The notes under the pieces: model-generated
The model's database searches: none
What the model was told of the DNA's origin: nothing
The model's input: only the letters and a program-made list of their open reading frames with translations
Position numbers and translations under genes: made by a program
Assembly: GCA_946480785.1 (NCBI GenBank)
Contig: CAMLLD010000021.1
Coordinates: 7,230-71,229 of the forward strand
DNA: 64,000 bases
Direction: 5' to 3'
DNA from: an uncultured Blastocatellia bacterium
GTDB lineage: Bacteria > Acidobacteriota > Blastocatellia > Pyrinomonadales > Pyrinomonadaceae
In this document: in pieces, positions 27,011 through 36,372 of the stretch
Layout of the letters: each line of letters begins with the position of its first letter
Numbering within the stretch: position 1 is the first letter of the stretch

Positions 27011-29134
27011 TTAATCGCCGCCGGGGCTGCCCATAAAATAATCCTGACTGTTGAAGGGTTCAGAGCGGGTCGCAACAGGGGTGTAACTTCCGTCGGGTTG
27101 GAGTTCGCGAGCTTTGGTGTTGTCGGAGAGATAAGCGTCGAGCAAGACGTCGCGCAGAAAACGCTTCGCTTCCGGATCGCAAACGGGAGCGATGACTTCG
27201 ATGCGATGTTTGAGATTACGCGTCATCCAGTCGGCGCTACCGATGTAGACCTCTTCATTGCCGCCGTTTGCAAACCAGAAGACACGGCTGTGCTCGAGGA
27301 AACGACCGACGATGTTGCGCACGCGAATGTTCTCTGACAGTCCGGGAATGCCCGGGCGCAGAATGCAGATGCCGCGCACGATCAGATCGACTTCCACGCC
27401 CGCGCGCGAGACTTCATAAAGCTTCTCGATTATCTGGAGGTCTGCAAGACGATTGAACTTCGCGATGATACGCGCCGGGCGGCCCATCCGTTTGTGCTCG
27501 ATCTCGCGATCGAGAAGCGCGTTGAACTTTTCGCGCATCTCCACGGGCGCAACCATCAGCTTGCGGTAATGATGCTGTTCGGAGAAGCCCGTCAGATAGT
27601 TGAATAGTTCCGTCGCGTCGCGGCCGATTTCGTCGTCAATAGTGAACAGCCCGAGGTCCGTATAAGTGCATGAAGTCGTCGGATTGTAGTTGCCTGAAGC
27701 GATGTGAACGTAGCGCTTGAGCACGTCGCCTTCGCGCCGTACGACGAGCGTGAGTTTGCCGTGAGTCTTCAGACCGAGAATTCCGTAAACGACGTGAACG
27801 CCGGCTTCGTCGAGCTTTTGCGCCCACTCGATATTGTGCTCTTCGTCGAAGCGCGCTTTGAGTTCGATCAATGCCGTGACCTGTTTTCCCTGCTCGGCGG
27901 CACGAATCAGCGCCGGCGGAATCGGCGAATCAGGACCGGTGCGGTAGAGACAGATCTTGATCGCGACAACGTCTTCATCATCGACTGCCTGGTTGATAAA
28001 TTCGGTGACACACTCGTACGAATCGTATGGATGATGCAGCAGTCGATCGCGCTCTTTGATCGCGTCGAAGATGCACTTGTGCTGCGTGAACCACGCCGGA
28101 ACCTGCGGCTTGAACGGCGCATCTTTCAAGTCAGGACGGTCGAAATCGTAAAGCGACATCAAGTCCTGAATGTTGAGTGGACCGTCGAATTTATAAACGT
28201 CGTCCTGATCGAGACCGAGTGATGAAGCGAGATACTCGATCATCTCGTCGGGCATGTCGGCCGACACTTCGAGCCGCACGGGCGTGCCGAAGCGACGCCG
28301 GCGCAGTTCTTCCTGAATCACATTCAACAGATCCTGCGCTTCTTCTTCGCGAATCTCGATGTCGGCGTCGCGCGTTACGCGAAAGCGATAACACGGTCCG
28401 GGCTCCATTTCCGGAAAGAGCGCGCGGATGTTGGCTTCAATGATCTCTTCGATTAGTACAAAGCGCGTGTTCGAACCACCGATAGGAACGAGTCGCGGCA
28501 GGATCGACGGCACCTTGATACGCACAAATTGACGATCGATCAGTTTTCGCGAACTGATCAGTTTCATGTTCTGCGGCGGATTGACCATCAAGCCGAGATT
28601 GAGACTGAGCGGCGAGATATAGGGAAACGGGTGACTCGGATCTACCGCCAACGGCGTCAGCACCGGAAACACCTTTTCCATGAAGTAATGTTCGAGTCTT
28701 TCCTTTTCGTGGCGCGAAAGGGAGTCGTAGCTGACTACGGAGATTCCGGTCGCCGCTAGGGCCGGCAGGACATCCTCGCGCAGGCATCTCGCCTGTTCGC
28801 TGATAAGCGCCAACACCCGCTCGCGTGATTGCGCCAGTTGTTGCGCAGGTGTGAGCCCGTCAGGCGAAACTTCGACCTGGTGCTCCATCTCTTCCTTCAA
28901 CCCCGACACGCGAATCATGAAAAATTCGTCGAGGTTGGACGAGAAGATCGAGAGGAACTTCAGCCTTTCGAGCAGCGGATTGCTCTCCTCGAGCGCCTCC
29001 CCCAGTACGCGGCCGTGAAATTCCAGCAGGCTGAGCTCACGATTAAAAAAGAGTTCTGATCGCGATTGGCGTGGCAGCTCAATCGATTTTGGATATTCCT
29101 GAACTGTTTCTTCTCTCTTAAAGACTGTTGACAT
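27011..29134 (-). CDS. ppk1: Polyphosphate kinase 1
   Basis: A 707-residue enzyme that polymerises ATP gamma-phosphates into inorganic polyphosphate, reversibly. All four PPK1 domains are present: N-terminal SELFFNRELSLLEFH, the head domain and two phospholipase-D-like C-terminal domains. The autophosphorylated histidine is probably His458 (GLKTHGKLTLVV), and the second catalytic histidine His643 (NLKHRIEV). HIASGNYNP also fits. It leads a three-gene reverse-strand cluster with the kinase-like secreted protein and DUF4956. The divergent mltD gene is 508 bases away. Confidence 0.96.
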   Translation of the reverse strand: MSTVFKREETVQEYPKSIELPRQSRSELFFNRELSLLEFHGRVLGEALEESNPLLERLKFLSIFSSNLDEFFMIRVSGLKEEMEHQVEVSPDGLTPAQQLAQSRERVLALISEQARCLREDVLPALAATGISVVSYDSLSRHEKERLEHYFMEKVFPVLTPLAVDPSHPFPYISPLSLNLGLMVNPPQNMKLISSRKLIDRQFVRIKVPSILPRLVPIGGSNTRFVLIEEIIEANIRALFPEMEPGPCYRFRVTRDADIEIREEEAQDLLNVIQEELRRRRFGTPVRLEVSADMPDEMIEYLASSLGLDQDDVYKFDGPLNIQDLMSLYDFDRPDLKDAPFKPQVPAWFTQHKCIFDAIKERDRLLHHPYDSYECVTEFINQAVDDEDVVAIKICLYRTGPDSPIPPALIRAAEQGKQVTALIELKARFDEEHNIEWAQKLDEAGVHVVYGILGLKTHGKLTLVVRREGDVLKRYVHIASGNYNPTTSCTYTDLGLFTIDDEIGRDATELFNYLTGFSEQHHYRKLMVAPVEMREKFNALLDREIEHKRMGRPARIIAKFNRLADLQIIEKLYEVSRAGVEVDLIVRGICILRPGIPGLSENIRVRNIVGRFLEHSRVFWFANGGNEEVYIGSADWMTRNLKHRIEVIAPVCDPEAKRFLRDVLLDAYLSDNTKARELQPDGSYTPVATRSEPFNSQDYFMGSPGGD

Positions 29135-29642
29135 AGTTTATTGTTCAAAGGCTTCGGCAAGCTTTATACCAATCGCTGGTTACGAGGGTCGAAGGCCGAT
29201 AATAGTTGCTCTTTTCCGAAGTTAACCGTTTTGTTACGAAATAGACGCGGGTGCTTCTGTACGGAATTCGTGCTCGGTGAGTGGCGGCAGCTTTTGCAAC
29301 GCGGAGGCGGGTCGAGGCGTTAAGCCAATGCGCGTTTTCGATCATCGCAGGCGCAACCTTCGGCGACGCGCGCAGCATCACTACCGGGACGAATCCTTGG
29401 CCGTGTATTTGGTGGAAAAATTTACGAATTAAACGTCTGTTTCAGATCGGGTGTTTGTTTGACACCCAAAAAAATCGTGTGGTAACCTCCAGTGCGAGTT
29501 TGGCTCCCGAAGGGTAGACCAGCAGTTCCAAATCATAGAGGAGTCAAAACATACCCGCGATAAGACGTGAATTGCCGATGTGACTTTCCTCAAGTTAGTC
29601 GCAGAAGGATTCGCATCACCTTTGAAGGAGTAGGACGATTTG
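29135..29642. other. Intergenic region between divergent ppk1 and mltD
   Basis: No gene is supported in this 508-base stretch; short frames here lack ribosome binding sites and family motifs. A perfect TTGACA at 29459-29464 with GTAACC 17 bases later (29482-29487) is a plausible mltD promoter, although the -10 is weak. It would give a leader of about 150 bases. Nothing else is evident. Confidence 0.5.
29459..29487 (+). promoter_or_regulatory. Candidate promoter for mltD
   Basis: TTGACA at 29459 is consensus, the 17-base spacer is optimal and the -10 box GTAACC is poor. A preceding A/T-rich tract (AAAAATTTACGAATTAAA at 29416-29433) could be an UP element. Confidence 0.45.
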
Positions 29643-31373
29643 ATGTCAACGAGCTTCCCTCGTTTGATGGCCCGTGTGGCTTTTCTTACGGCGCTCGTCG
29701 CTACCGCGGCAAGCAGTTACGCACAGATTCCCGCAGCTTCATCTGCCCGTTCCATACCAACTGAAGTCGAACAATCGGAAGCCCGCATCGCGCAGATCAT
29801 CGCGCGTTCGGAAGACCACTTCCGCAAAGGCAAGCTCAATCTCGACGATCACAAACGCGAGCAGGCCCGCGAAGAGTTTGACAAGGCTGTCGACTCGATT
29901 CTCGAATCGGGTTACGACGTGCGGGCGAGTCAGAAGTTGCAGACTTACTATCTCGAGTTGGTCGAGCGTATCTATCGCGAAGAAGTACCAATGCAGCAAC
30001 CGGTGAACACGAACTCACTGGTGGCGCAAAATACACAAACGCAGGAACCGGCGACCCAACAAAAATCGACACCGCCGCAGATCGGTTTTCGCGATCAGAA
30101 GTTCGAGCCGTCGCCGCTTGATGAGCTCAGCAAGCTCGTGCTGACCGAAAGCGAAAAAGAAGTTTCGAACGAATCTTTGCTCGCACTCGAGCAGGCGCAA
30201 AAGAACGTCAACTTCTCGTTCACTCTCAATCCTCTTATTCAGCAGTACATCAACTATTATCAGGGACCGCGCGGCCGCGCGACGATGGAAAATGGTCTGC
30301 GTCGCTCGGGCCAGTACATGAAGCTCGCGCGCAAGATTTTTGCTGAGGAAGGTGTGCCGCTGGATGTGACCTGGTTGGGCCAGGTCGAGAGCGCGTGGAA
30401 ACCGAAAGCAGTTTCCTGGGCGGCGGCTTCGGGCTTGTGGCAGTTCATTCCGAGCACCGGCCGCATGTACCAACTGCGTCAGAATGCTTACATCGACGAG
30501 CGCAATAGTTTTGAGCAGGCCACTCGCGCCTCGGCAAGACACCTGAAAGATCTCGCGACCCGTTACAACGGTAACTGGGAACTCGCGATGGCCGCGTACA
30601 ACACCGGCGCCGGCAATATCGACCGCGCCATCGCTCGTGCGGGCACGGCAAACTTCTGGATGATTTATCCCTACATCGCACAGGAAACACGTAACTACGT
30701 GCCGAACATCCTGGCCGTGATCCTGATCGCGAAAAATCCCGAGAAGTACGGTTTCAAAGGCATCAAGCCCGATGCGCCGATGGCGTATGACATCGTTCGC
30801 GTTCCGACAGCGACCAGCTTGCAGTTGGTCGCGGATGCCAGCGACACGAGCATCGATCACATTCGCTCGTTGAATCCGGAGTTGAAACGAGACGTCACGC
30901 CGCGCGGCGACACTTACGACGTGCGTATTCCGGCGGGACGTGCGAAGCAGTTTCAGGCATTGATTCAACGCATCTCGCCTGACAAGCGCGAAACCGCGCG
31001 CGTGATTTCGGTTGCGCCCGGTGAAGATTTGCAGAACGTCGCGAGCCGCACCGGCGTGAGCGTTGCTCAGTTGCAGGCGATGAACAGCGGCGTCGATCTG
31101 AAGTCGACTACAAAACTCGTCGTGCCGAACAGCAGCGTCAGACTCACGAAGTGGGTGCGTGCAACACCGGCTAACGATCAGCCAACCGGACCGGCGCTGA
31201 GCAGCGTTCGTGCTCGGAAGGGCGACACGATCGCCAGCATCGCTGCCGCGCGCAATCTCGATGCGAACGATGTCGCGCGTTTGAACGGAATTCCGGTTAA
31301 CGCCGAGCTTCGTGCCGGTCAGGAAGTGAAGCTGCCGGCGACTGCCGCGGCCGTACCGTCGCGTCGCAGATAG
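29643..31373 (+). CDS. mltD: Lytic transglycosylase with LysM repeats (MltD-like)
   Basis: A 576-residue exported murein hydrolase. It has a signal peptide (about 1-28), then a charged helical region (about 30-190). The SLT domain (about 225-360) has the catalytic Glu249 in GQVESAWKP and the family motifs ASGLWQFIPSTGRMY and MAAYNTGAGN. Three LysM-like stretches follow near 395-445, 460-500 and 520-565, the second and third being clearest. It cleaves the glycan strand to anhydro-muropeptides. The ATG at 29643 is preferred over the adjacent TTG. Confidence 0.92.
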   Translation: MSTSFPRLMARVAFLTALVATAASSYAQIPAASSARSIPTEVEQSEARIAQIIARSEDHFRKGKLNLDDHKREQAREEFDKAVDSILESGYDVRASQKLQTYYLELVERIYREEVPMQQPVNTNSLVAQNTQTQEPATQQKSTPPQIGFRDQKFEPSPLDELSKLVLTESEKEVSNESLLALEQAQKNVNFSFTLNPLIQQYINYYQGPRGRATMENGLRRSGQYMKLARKIFAEEGVPLDVTWLGQVESAWKPKAVSWAAASGLWQFIPSTGRMYQLRQNAYIDERNSFEQATRASARHLKDLATRYNGNWELAMAAYNTGAGNIDRAIARAGTANFWMIYPYIAQETRNYVPNILAVILIAKNPEKYGFKGIKPDAPMAYDIVRVPTATSLQLVADASDTSIDHIRSLNPELKRDVTPRGDTYDVRIPAGRAKQFQALIQRISPDKRETARVISVAPGEDLQNVASRTGVSVAQLQAMNSGVDLKSTTKLVVPNSSVRLTKWVRATPANDQPTGPALSSVRARKGDTIASIAAARNLDANDVARLNGIPVNAELRAGQEVKLPATAAAVPSRRR

Positions 31374-31400
31374 ATTTCTCAGTTAGTTAGTTTGTTCGCC

Positions 31401-31429
31401 GAGGTCAGTACGTGAACCGTGCTGACCTC
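31401..31429. terminator. Hairpin between mltD and yifB
   Basis: GAGGTCAGTACG pairs with CGTGCTGACCTC (one G-T wobble) around a five-base loop, then TTAATTCT. It may stop mltD transcripts or form the yifB leader. It lies 29 bases before the yifB ATG. Confidence 0.5.
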
Positions 31430-31457
31430 TTAATTCTCACATTAGGAGCTACCTCAC

Positions 31458-33023
31458 ATGCTCTTCAGAACTCTTTCCGCCGCCGTCTACGGCATCGACG
31501 CCGATCTCGTAGACATCGAAGTCGACCTAACGCACAACCGTGGTGAAGTAGACCAATCCGCTTCGGTCACGATTGTCGGTTTGCCTGACGCCGCCGTGCG
31601 CGAATCACGCGAACGCATTCGCGCCGCGATGCAGAACTGCGGCTACTTCTTTCCGTTTCAAAAGACCACGATCAATCTCGCGCCCGCTGACGTGCGCAAG
31701 GAAGGCGCGAGTTTCGATCTGCCGATCGCGCTCGGCATACTCGGCGCGAACGGCGATCTCGCCGAACACTACAGTCTGATTCATATCGTCTGCGTCGGTG
31801 AGCTTTCGCTCGACGGCCGCGTGCGTCCCATCAAGGGCGCGCTGCCGATTGCGATCCTCGCGCGCGACGCTTCGATTCGGCACGTGGTGTTGCCGGAGGA
31901 GAGTGCGCGAGAAGCGGCCGTCGTTGAAGGCGTGAATGTCTATCCCGTGGCGGACCTGCGCAGTGCGGTGAAACTGATTGCGGATCTGCGCTCGGAAACA
32001 CCGCCAGTGCCTTTGCAGGTGCGGCCGTCAGACATCGCGCAGCGAACCGAACAGTTCACCGTCGATTTCAAGGAAGTGCGCGGACAGGTTTCCGCGAAGC
32101 GCGCCCTCGAAGTTGCCAGTGCCGGCGGTCACAACATCCTACTCATTGGTCCACCGGGATCCGGCAAGACGATGCTCGCGAAGCGTCTGCCCACGATCAT
32201 GCCGCCACTCGAATTTGACGCGGCGCTCGAGCTGACGAAGATTCATTCCGTTGCGGGATTGACCGGACGTGCCGGCCTCGTTACGGAGCGTCCGTTTCGT
32301 TCGCCGCATCACACGATCAGTGACGCTGGTTTGATCGGCGGCGGCAGTGTGCCGCGACCCGGCGAGGTTTCGTTGGCCCACCAGGGTGTGTTGTTTCTGG
32401 ATGAGTTGCCGGAGTTCGATCGCGGCGTGCTGGAAGTGCTGCGGCAGCCGCTTGAAGATCAAAAGGTGACGATCAGTCGCGCGTCGATGTCGCTGACGTT
32501 TCCCGCTTCGTTCATGCTTATTGGCTCGATGAATCCTTGCCCCTGTGGTTTTTGGAGTGACCCGACGCGCGAGTGTCGTTGCTCGCCATCGCAGATACAG
32601 CGTTATGTCGGTCGCATTTCCGGACCATTGTTGGACCGCATCGACATTCACATCGACGTGCCTGCGGTGAAGTTTCGCGAACTCGCAGGCGACGTATTGC
32701 CTGACACAGACAGTTCCGCGGTGATTCGCGCTCGCGTAATCAAAGCGCGGGAGCGCCAGTTACAACGTCTCCGCGGCGAGCGCATCTTCTCGAACGCTGC
32801 CATGACTCCCCGCATGATCCGCACTTACTGCAAGATCGACACGGCGAGCGAACGCATGTTGGAAACTGCAATGCAACGCATCGGCCTTTCCGCACGCGCC
32901 TACGATCGTATTCTGAAAGTCAGCCGCACGATCGCCGATCTCGAAGGCTCCGAAAGCATCACCTCCGCTCACGTTTCGGAAGCCGTCGGCTACCGCTCGC
33001 TCGATCGAACTTACTGGACGTGA
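31458..33023 (+). CDS. YifB/ComM-family Mg-chelatase-like AAA+ ATPase
   Basis: A 521-residue protein of the YifB/ComM family; ComM of Vibrio is a branch-migration helicase in natural transformation. The N-terminal Lon-protease-like domain ([20 protein letters not shown]) lacks a serine nucleophile, as usual. The AAA+ domain has Walker [16 protein letters not shown] near residue 233 and the Walker B-like [10 protein letters not shown]. The C-terminal domain ends in SRTIADLEG…YRSLDR. The ATG follows TTAGGAGCTACC. No other competence genes are nearby. Confidence 0.92.
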   Translation: MLFRTLSAAVYGIDADLVDIEVDLTHNRGEVDQSASVTIVGLPDAAVRESRERIRAAMQNCGYFFPFQKTTINLAPADVRKEGASFDLPIALGILGANGDLAEHYSLIHIVCVGELSLDGRVRPIKGALPIAILARDASIRHVVLPEESAREAAVVEGVNVYPVADLRSAVKLIADLRSETPPVPLQVRPSDIAQRTEQFTVDFKEVRGQVSAKRALEVASAGGHNILLIGPPGSGKTMLAKRLPTIMPPLEFDAALELTKIHSVAGLTGRAGLVTERPFRSPHHTISDAGLIGGGSVPRPGEVSLAHQGVLFLDELPEFDRGVLEVLRQPLEDQKVTISRASMSLTFPASFMLIGSMNPCPCGFWSDPTRECRCSPSQIQRYVGRISGPLLDRIDIHIDVPAVKFRELAGDVLPDTDSSAVIRARVIKARERQLQRLRGERIFSNAAMTPRMIRTYCKIDTASERMLETAMQRIGLSARAYDRILKVSRTIADLEGSESITSAHVSEAVGYRSLDRTYWT

Positions 33024-33046
33024 GAAACGCGCAACACAGAGATCGC

Positions 33047-34516
33047 TTAGCGCTCCGCTGTGGGTCGCGGACGCTGACCTATGCGAGCGAGAATTACGTC
33101 CGTGATCATCTGCGCCCGTCGTTGGTTGTGTTGTTGCAACTGCTTTGTTAACCGCGAGCCGGCCCCGATCAGGAACTTTCCGACCGCATTCTTGCCTCTC
33201 GCGTACCAGCTCGCAATGCGTGCCACTCTCTTTATCGCTGACCCAGCCGCATCGTCGAGTTCTCCCAACAAAAACTCGCCAAAGGCATCAAGCGCCGCGT
33301 GGTGTTCGCTCGTATCTTCAAATTCCAACTCCGGACGCGGTGGCGTCAAGTGACTTTGCGAAACCCGGATGAACGGCAGCGTGTCATCGCGAGCAGTCGC
33401 TCTCTGAACCGCCACGCCGATACTGTTCGCGGCGGCTGTCCTGGCGCCAAGCGGTCCGAGGCCCCACTTATCGACGAGATATTTCAACAGACTGGTGTGA
33501 TCAAAAACCGTCTTCTCGACTCGCTTATCTACCCACGGCGAAACCAGGACGGCGGGCACACGCACACCCAAACGATCGAACGTGTATTCGTCGTGCTGAT
33601 CATCTGGCGGAACCGCAGCCGGTGGCGAGACGTGGTCGTAAAACCCGCCATGCTCGTCAAACAAGATCACAATTAAAGACGACTTCCATAGCTCATCCTG
33701 CGCGCGGATGGCGTTGTAAACATCGGCGATCAGTTTCTCGCCTTTCATTATGTTGTGCGGTGGATGATCGTCGTTTTGATCTCTTCCGGCAAATTTCGGC
33801 TCGATCAAACAGAATTCGGGGAAAGGACGCGTGTGGGCGGCGTCCTTAAAGAACTGATCGATGCCCACGTAATGCCCTAAATTCTCGAGTCGTCTTTGAT
33901 GATTGAGAATCAGCGAGGACGGGAAGTCGTAGAAGTAGACCTTCCACGAAATATCCTTGTCGTTGAGTTGATCGAAAAGCGTAGTTTGATTTTGTCGGAA
34001 AAACTCGCCGAGCCGCGGATCCTTAATGCCTTCGGGCATTTCGACCCGACCTGACGACGTCCCCGAAAGCGCGAAGAATCTGTTAGTCCACGTCGGTCCG
34101 GGAACGGACGAGAACCAGTGATCGCAGATCGTGAAATCCCGCGCCATGCGATGTAGCGCATCCAGAAACATGAGCGGATAGAAACTCATTATCTGCTGGC
34201 GCTGATCGGTTGTACTGCCGGAATGTCTGGCGACGAAATTTTTGATAAACCCGCGGTTGTCGTTTTCCAACTGGGCCAGCACGTCCTTCAACCCGTGACC
34301 CGGATCCAACTCCATCTGTTGTTCCCGGGTCTCTTTTTGGAAGAATTGGTTGCCGTTCTTGTCGACGTTAAATCGTGGGTGTGCGGGATCGACACCTTCG
34401 AGATCCGGATACTGCGCTTGAAAGCAGCCGAGCATTTGGTCGAAGGAGCGGTTTTCCAGCAGCAGGAGAATTACGTGTTCGATTGGGTCAGTGGGAGCAT
34501 TATGTATGGGAGTCAT
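33047..34516 (-). CDS. Phosphoesterase (phospholipase C/acid phosphatase AcpA-like) of the alkaline phosphatase superfamily
   Basis: A 489-residue enzyme with the family start HVILLLLENRSFDQMLG, in which the Glu-Asn pair binds a metal and a following Ser/Thr acts as nucleophile. Later motifs are LIVILFDEHGGFYDHVSPP, with further metal ligands, and GVRVPAVLVSPW. It should hydrolyse phosphate esters of lipids or nucleotides. Homologues usually carry a Tat or Sec signal, and this one has none visible; the start at 34516 leads straight into the domain. It converges with yifB, 23 bases apart. Confidence 0.85.
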   Translation of the reverse strand: MTPIHNAPTDPIEHVILLLLENRSFDQMLGCFQAQYPDLEGVDPAHPRFNVDKNGNQFFQKETREQQMELDPGHGLKDVLAQLENDNRGFIKNFVARHSGSTTDQRQQIMSFYPLMFLDALHRMARDFTICDHWFSSVPGPTWTNRFFALSGTSSGRVEMPEGIKDPRLGEFFRQNQTTLFDQLNDKDISWKVYFYDFPSSLILNHQRRLENLGHYVGIDQFFKDAAHTRPFPEFCLIEPKFAGRDQNDDHPPHNIMKGEKLIADVYNAIRAQDELWKSSLIVILFDEHGGFYDHVSPPAAVPPDDQHDEYTFDRLGVRVPAVLVSPWVDKRVEKTVFDHTSLLKYLVDKWGLGPLGARTAAANSIGVAVQRATARDDTLPFIRVSQSHLTPPRPELEFEDTSEHHAALDAFGEFLLGELDDAAGSAIKRVARIASWYARGKNAVGKFLIGAGSRLTKQLQQHNQRRAQMITDVILARIGQRPRPTAER

Positions 34517-34931
34517 AGTCGTAAATGGAAGTTAGAGGAAGCATCATCGCCTCAGAGGTTAAGCGCAAGAGTTACTCGGATGAGAGTGCGAGCGAAAATC
34601 GCGCGCACTATATTGTTGGTGCGGCGCGGCGTCAAGGTTTTGTTCTGGTCTTGTCACCGCTGCGTCGCTCCTTTATGCTGCAACCCAGCCGGCGTGAAAG
34701 TGTTGATTCGGCTGGGGAATTCCACTATTTTTAGGGCCGGGTAAGGCAACGACGTGCGCGAAGCACCGCATCACAGCCCGCGTTGAGCGCGCTGGCGCAG
34801 GGGTCGCATCCCCACGCGGACCCGCTGAAAAATCAGCGTGCTCCCTTGAAACCGGTGGAAGCGTGAGCGACGTGCCCAACAAGCTGCGGAAGTTGTAAGA
34901 TTCTTCTCCGCTTGCCCGAGCAGGCGTACAC
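34517..34931. other. Noncoding region with degenerate REP-like hairpins
   Basis: This 415-base stretch between two divergent genes holds no supported gene. At 34799-34838 there are two short hairpins (GGGG TCGCAT CCCC, and CGCTGA…TCAGCG) followed by GTGCTCCC, the complement of a GGGAGCAC element. It looks like a decayed relative of the REP doublets at 19738 and 53096. The first 200 bases show nothing recognisable apart from possible promoter sequence. Confidence 0.35.
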
Positions 34932-35510
34932 GTGACCGCAGCCGAAACCGAGACATCGCAAACGACAGATTATGAGCTGGCCCAGAAAGCTGCCCTGGGT
35001 GAAATGGGCGCTTTCGAGCAGCTATATCAGCGTCATAATCGCCGCGTCTACTCGCTCTGTCTGCGCATGACCGGAAACGTCTCGGAGGCTGAAGACCTCG
35101 CACAGGAGGTCTTCATACAGCTCTTTCGAAAAATCGGCAGTTTTCGGGGAGAGTCCGCTTTTACGACCTGGCTCCACCGGCTCACGGTCAATCAGGTGTT
35201 GATGCACTTCCGCAAACGCGGCGTGCGCATGGAGCAGACGACCGAGGACGGCGAAACGCCCGTCCAAATCGTAAAGGGCACGGAAAACCCCAACTCGATG
35301 CCCGTAGTCGACCGGATCGCACTGGACAAAGCTATCGCCCAACTGCCACCCGGTTACCGCACGGTGTTTACGCTTCATGACATCGAAGGGCACGAACACG
35401 AGGAAATTGCGAAAATGCTGGGGTGCTCGGTCGGTACCTCGAAGTCGCAATTACACAAAGCGCGAATGAAATTGCGCACACTTTTGAGGCAACAGAAAGC
35501 CAGCGAATAG
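34932..35510 (+). CDS. ECF-type RNA polymerase sigma factor
   Basis: A 192-residue sigma factor. Region 2 shows [19 protein letters not shown] and [18 protein letters not shown]. Region 4 shows [20 protein letters not shown], the usual DNA-reading helix-turn-helix. The start is GTG at 34932. A zinc-finger anti-sigma gene begins 151 bases downstream, so this is the second sigma/anti-sigma module in the window. The cue is unknown. Confidence 0.92.
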   Translation: MTAAETETSQTTDYELAQKAALGEMGAFEQLYQRHNRRVYSLCLRMTGNVSEAEDLAQEVFIQLFRKIGSFRGESAFTTWLHRLTVNQVLMHFRKRGVRMEQTTEDGETPVQIVKGTENPNSMPVVDRIALDKAIAQLPPGYRTVFTLHDIEGHEHEEIAKMLGCSVGTSKSQLHKARMKLRTLLRQQKASE

Positions 35511-35584
35511 CCTCGAAGGGAAGAGCACAGCGTTTCGGTTAACCCAAACGCCAGGTTTTACGCAGTCTTCCCTTGATTGATGAC

Positions 35585-35647
35585 AACCGAAATCGGTTCT
35601 GTCAAAGCAGAGTTTTCATAGATTTGTGTCTACCAGTGTGACAGAAC
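35585..35647. promoter_or_regulatory. Paired dyad symmetries in the anti-sigma leader
   Basis: AACCGA-AA-TCGGTT occupies 35585-35598. A second inverted pair, GTTCTGTCA at 35596-35604 and TGACAGAAC at 35639-35647, encloses 34 bases and ends 14 bases before the ATG of the anti-sigma gene. They may be operator or RNA structure elements, or a sigma-dependent promoter. This is a guess from symmetry only. Confidence 0.4.
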
Positions 35648-35661
35648 GAAGGTGGTAAGCA

Positions 35662-36360
35662 ATGAACTGCGAGCAGTGTCAGGAACTCATTCATGATTTA
35701 GTCGATGGCCAGATCAGCCAGCGCGATGAGTTCACTCTCAACACGCACCTCCGGGAATGCCTGGATTGCGACAGCGTCAGACAGGATCTGGCGTCGATCG
35801 TCACCTTCTGCCAAACTCATCGCGGCGAATACGGAGCGCCGCCAAACGAACAGGCGCTGTGGCTCCGCATCCGCAACGTAATCGAAGCCGAGAACGGCAC
35901 GCGGAAGCCGGTACGGAAGGAATCAAACGGTCCGTCGTTCGTTAGTCGTTGGCTGAATCACACGTGGCAGCTTTCGTTGCCGCAACTCGCTGCGTCGACT
36001 GCGGCGATTGTCCTTTTGGTTTCGCTGGCGACGGTCGTGGGTGTGCGACGCTGGGGCACTGAGGGCGTGCGTACCGCGCCCACGCCGCGATTCGAAGCGT
36101 CCAACACCAGCGTCAACGATCGCGTTTTCCAACGCACTCAGGCAATCAATTACTGGAACCAGCGAGTGGAGATGAACAAGGCGCGCTGGAGTCCCGAGAT
36201 GCGCGCGACGTTCGACCGCAATATGCGCGTGATTGATGAAGCGGTGACCAACTCGCTCAACGACTTGAATCGCAATCCTCACGACGAAGTGTCCGAACAG
36301 ATGCTGAATGAGTCGTTGAATGACAAGCTGGCGTTGCTGAAAGAGTTCTCCGATTTATAA
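35662..36360 (+). CDS. Anti-sigma factor (zf-HC2) with membrane helix
   Basis: A 232-residue partner of the sigma factor at 34932. The zinc-binding motif is Cys3, His29-x3-Cys33-x2-Cys36. A transmembrane helix lies near residues 107-127. The periplasmic part is helical and ends in a charged tail, SLNDKLALLKEFSDL. AAGGTGG lies upstream of the ATG. It is followed 12 bases later by the first DUF4097-type gene, so these probably form a stress-responsive unit. Confidence 0.88.
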   Translation: MNCEQCQELIHDLVDGQISQRDEFTLNTHLRECLDCDSVRQDLASIVTFCQTHRGEYGAPPNEQALWLRIRNVIEAENGTRKPVRKESNGPSFVSRWLNHTWQLSLPQLAASTAAIVLLVSLATVVGVRRWGTEGVRTAPTPRFEASNTSVNDRVFQRTQAINYWNQRVEMNKARWSPEMRATFDRNMRVIDEAVTNSLNDLNRNPHDEVSEQMLNESLNDKLALLKEFSDL

Positions 36361-36372
36361 GTCTGAACAGTC

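Noticed and set aside
29145..29381. A 78-codon frame on the minus strand in the ppk1-mltD gap
   Set aside because: No ribosome binding site, no hydrophobic or family pattern, and composition like random sequence.
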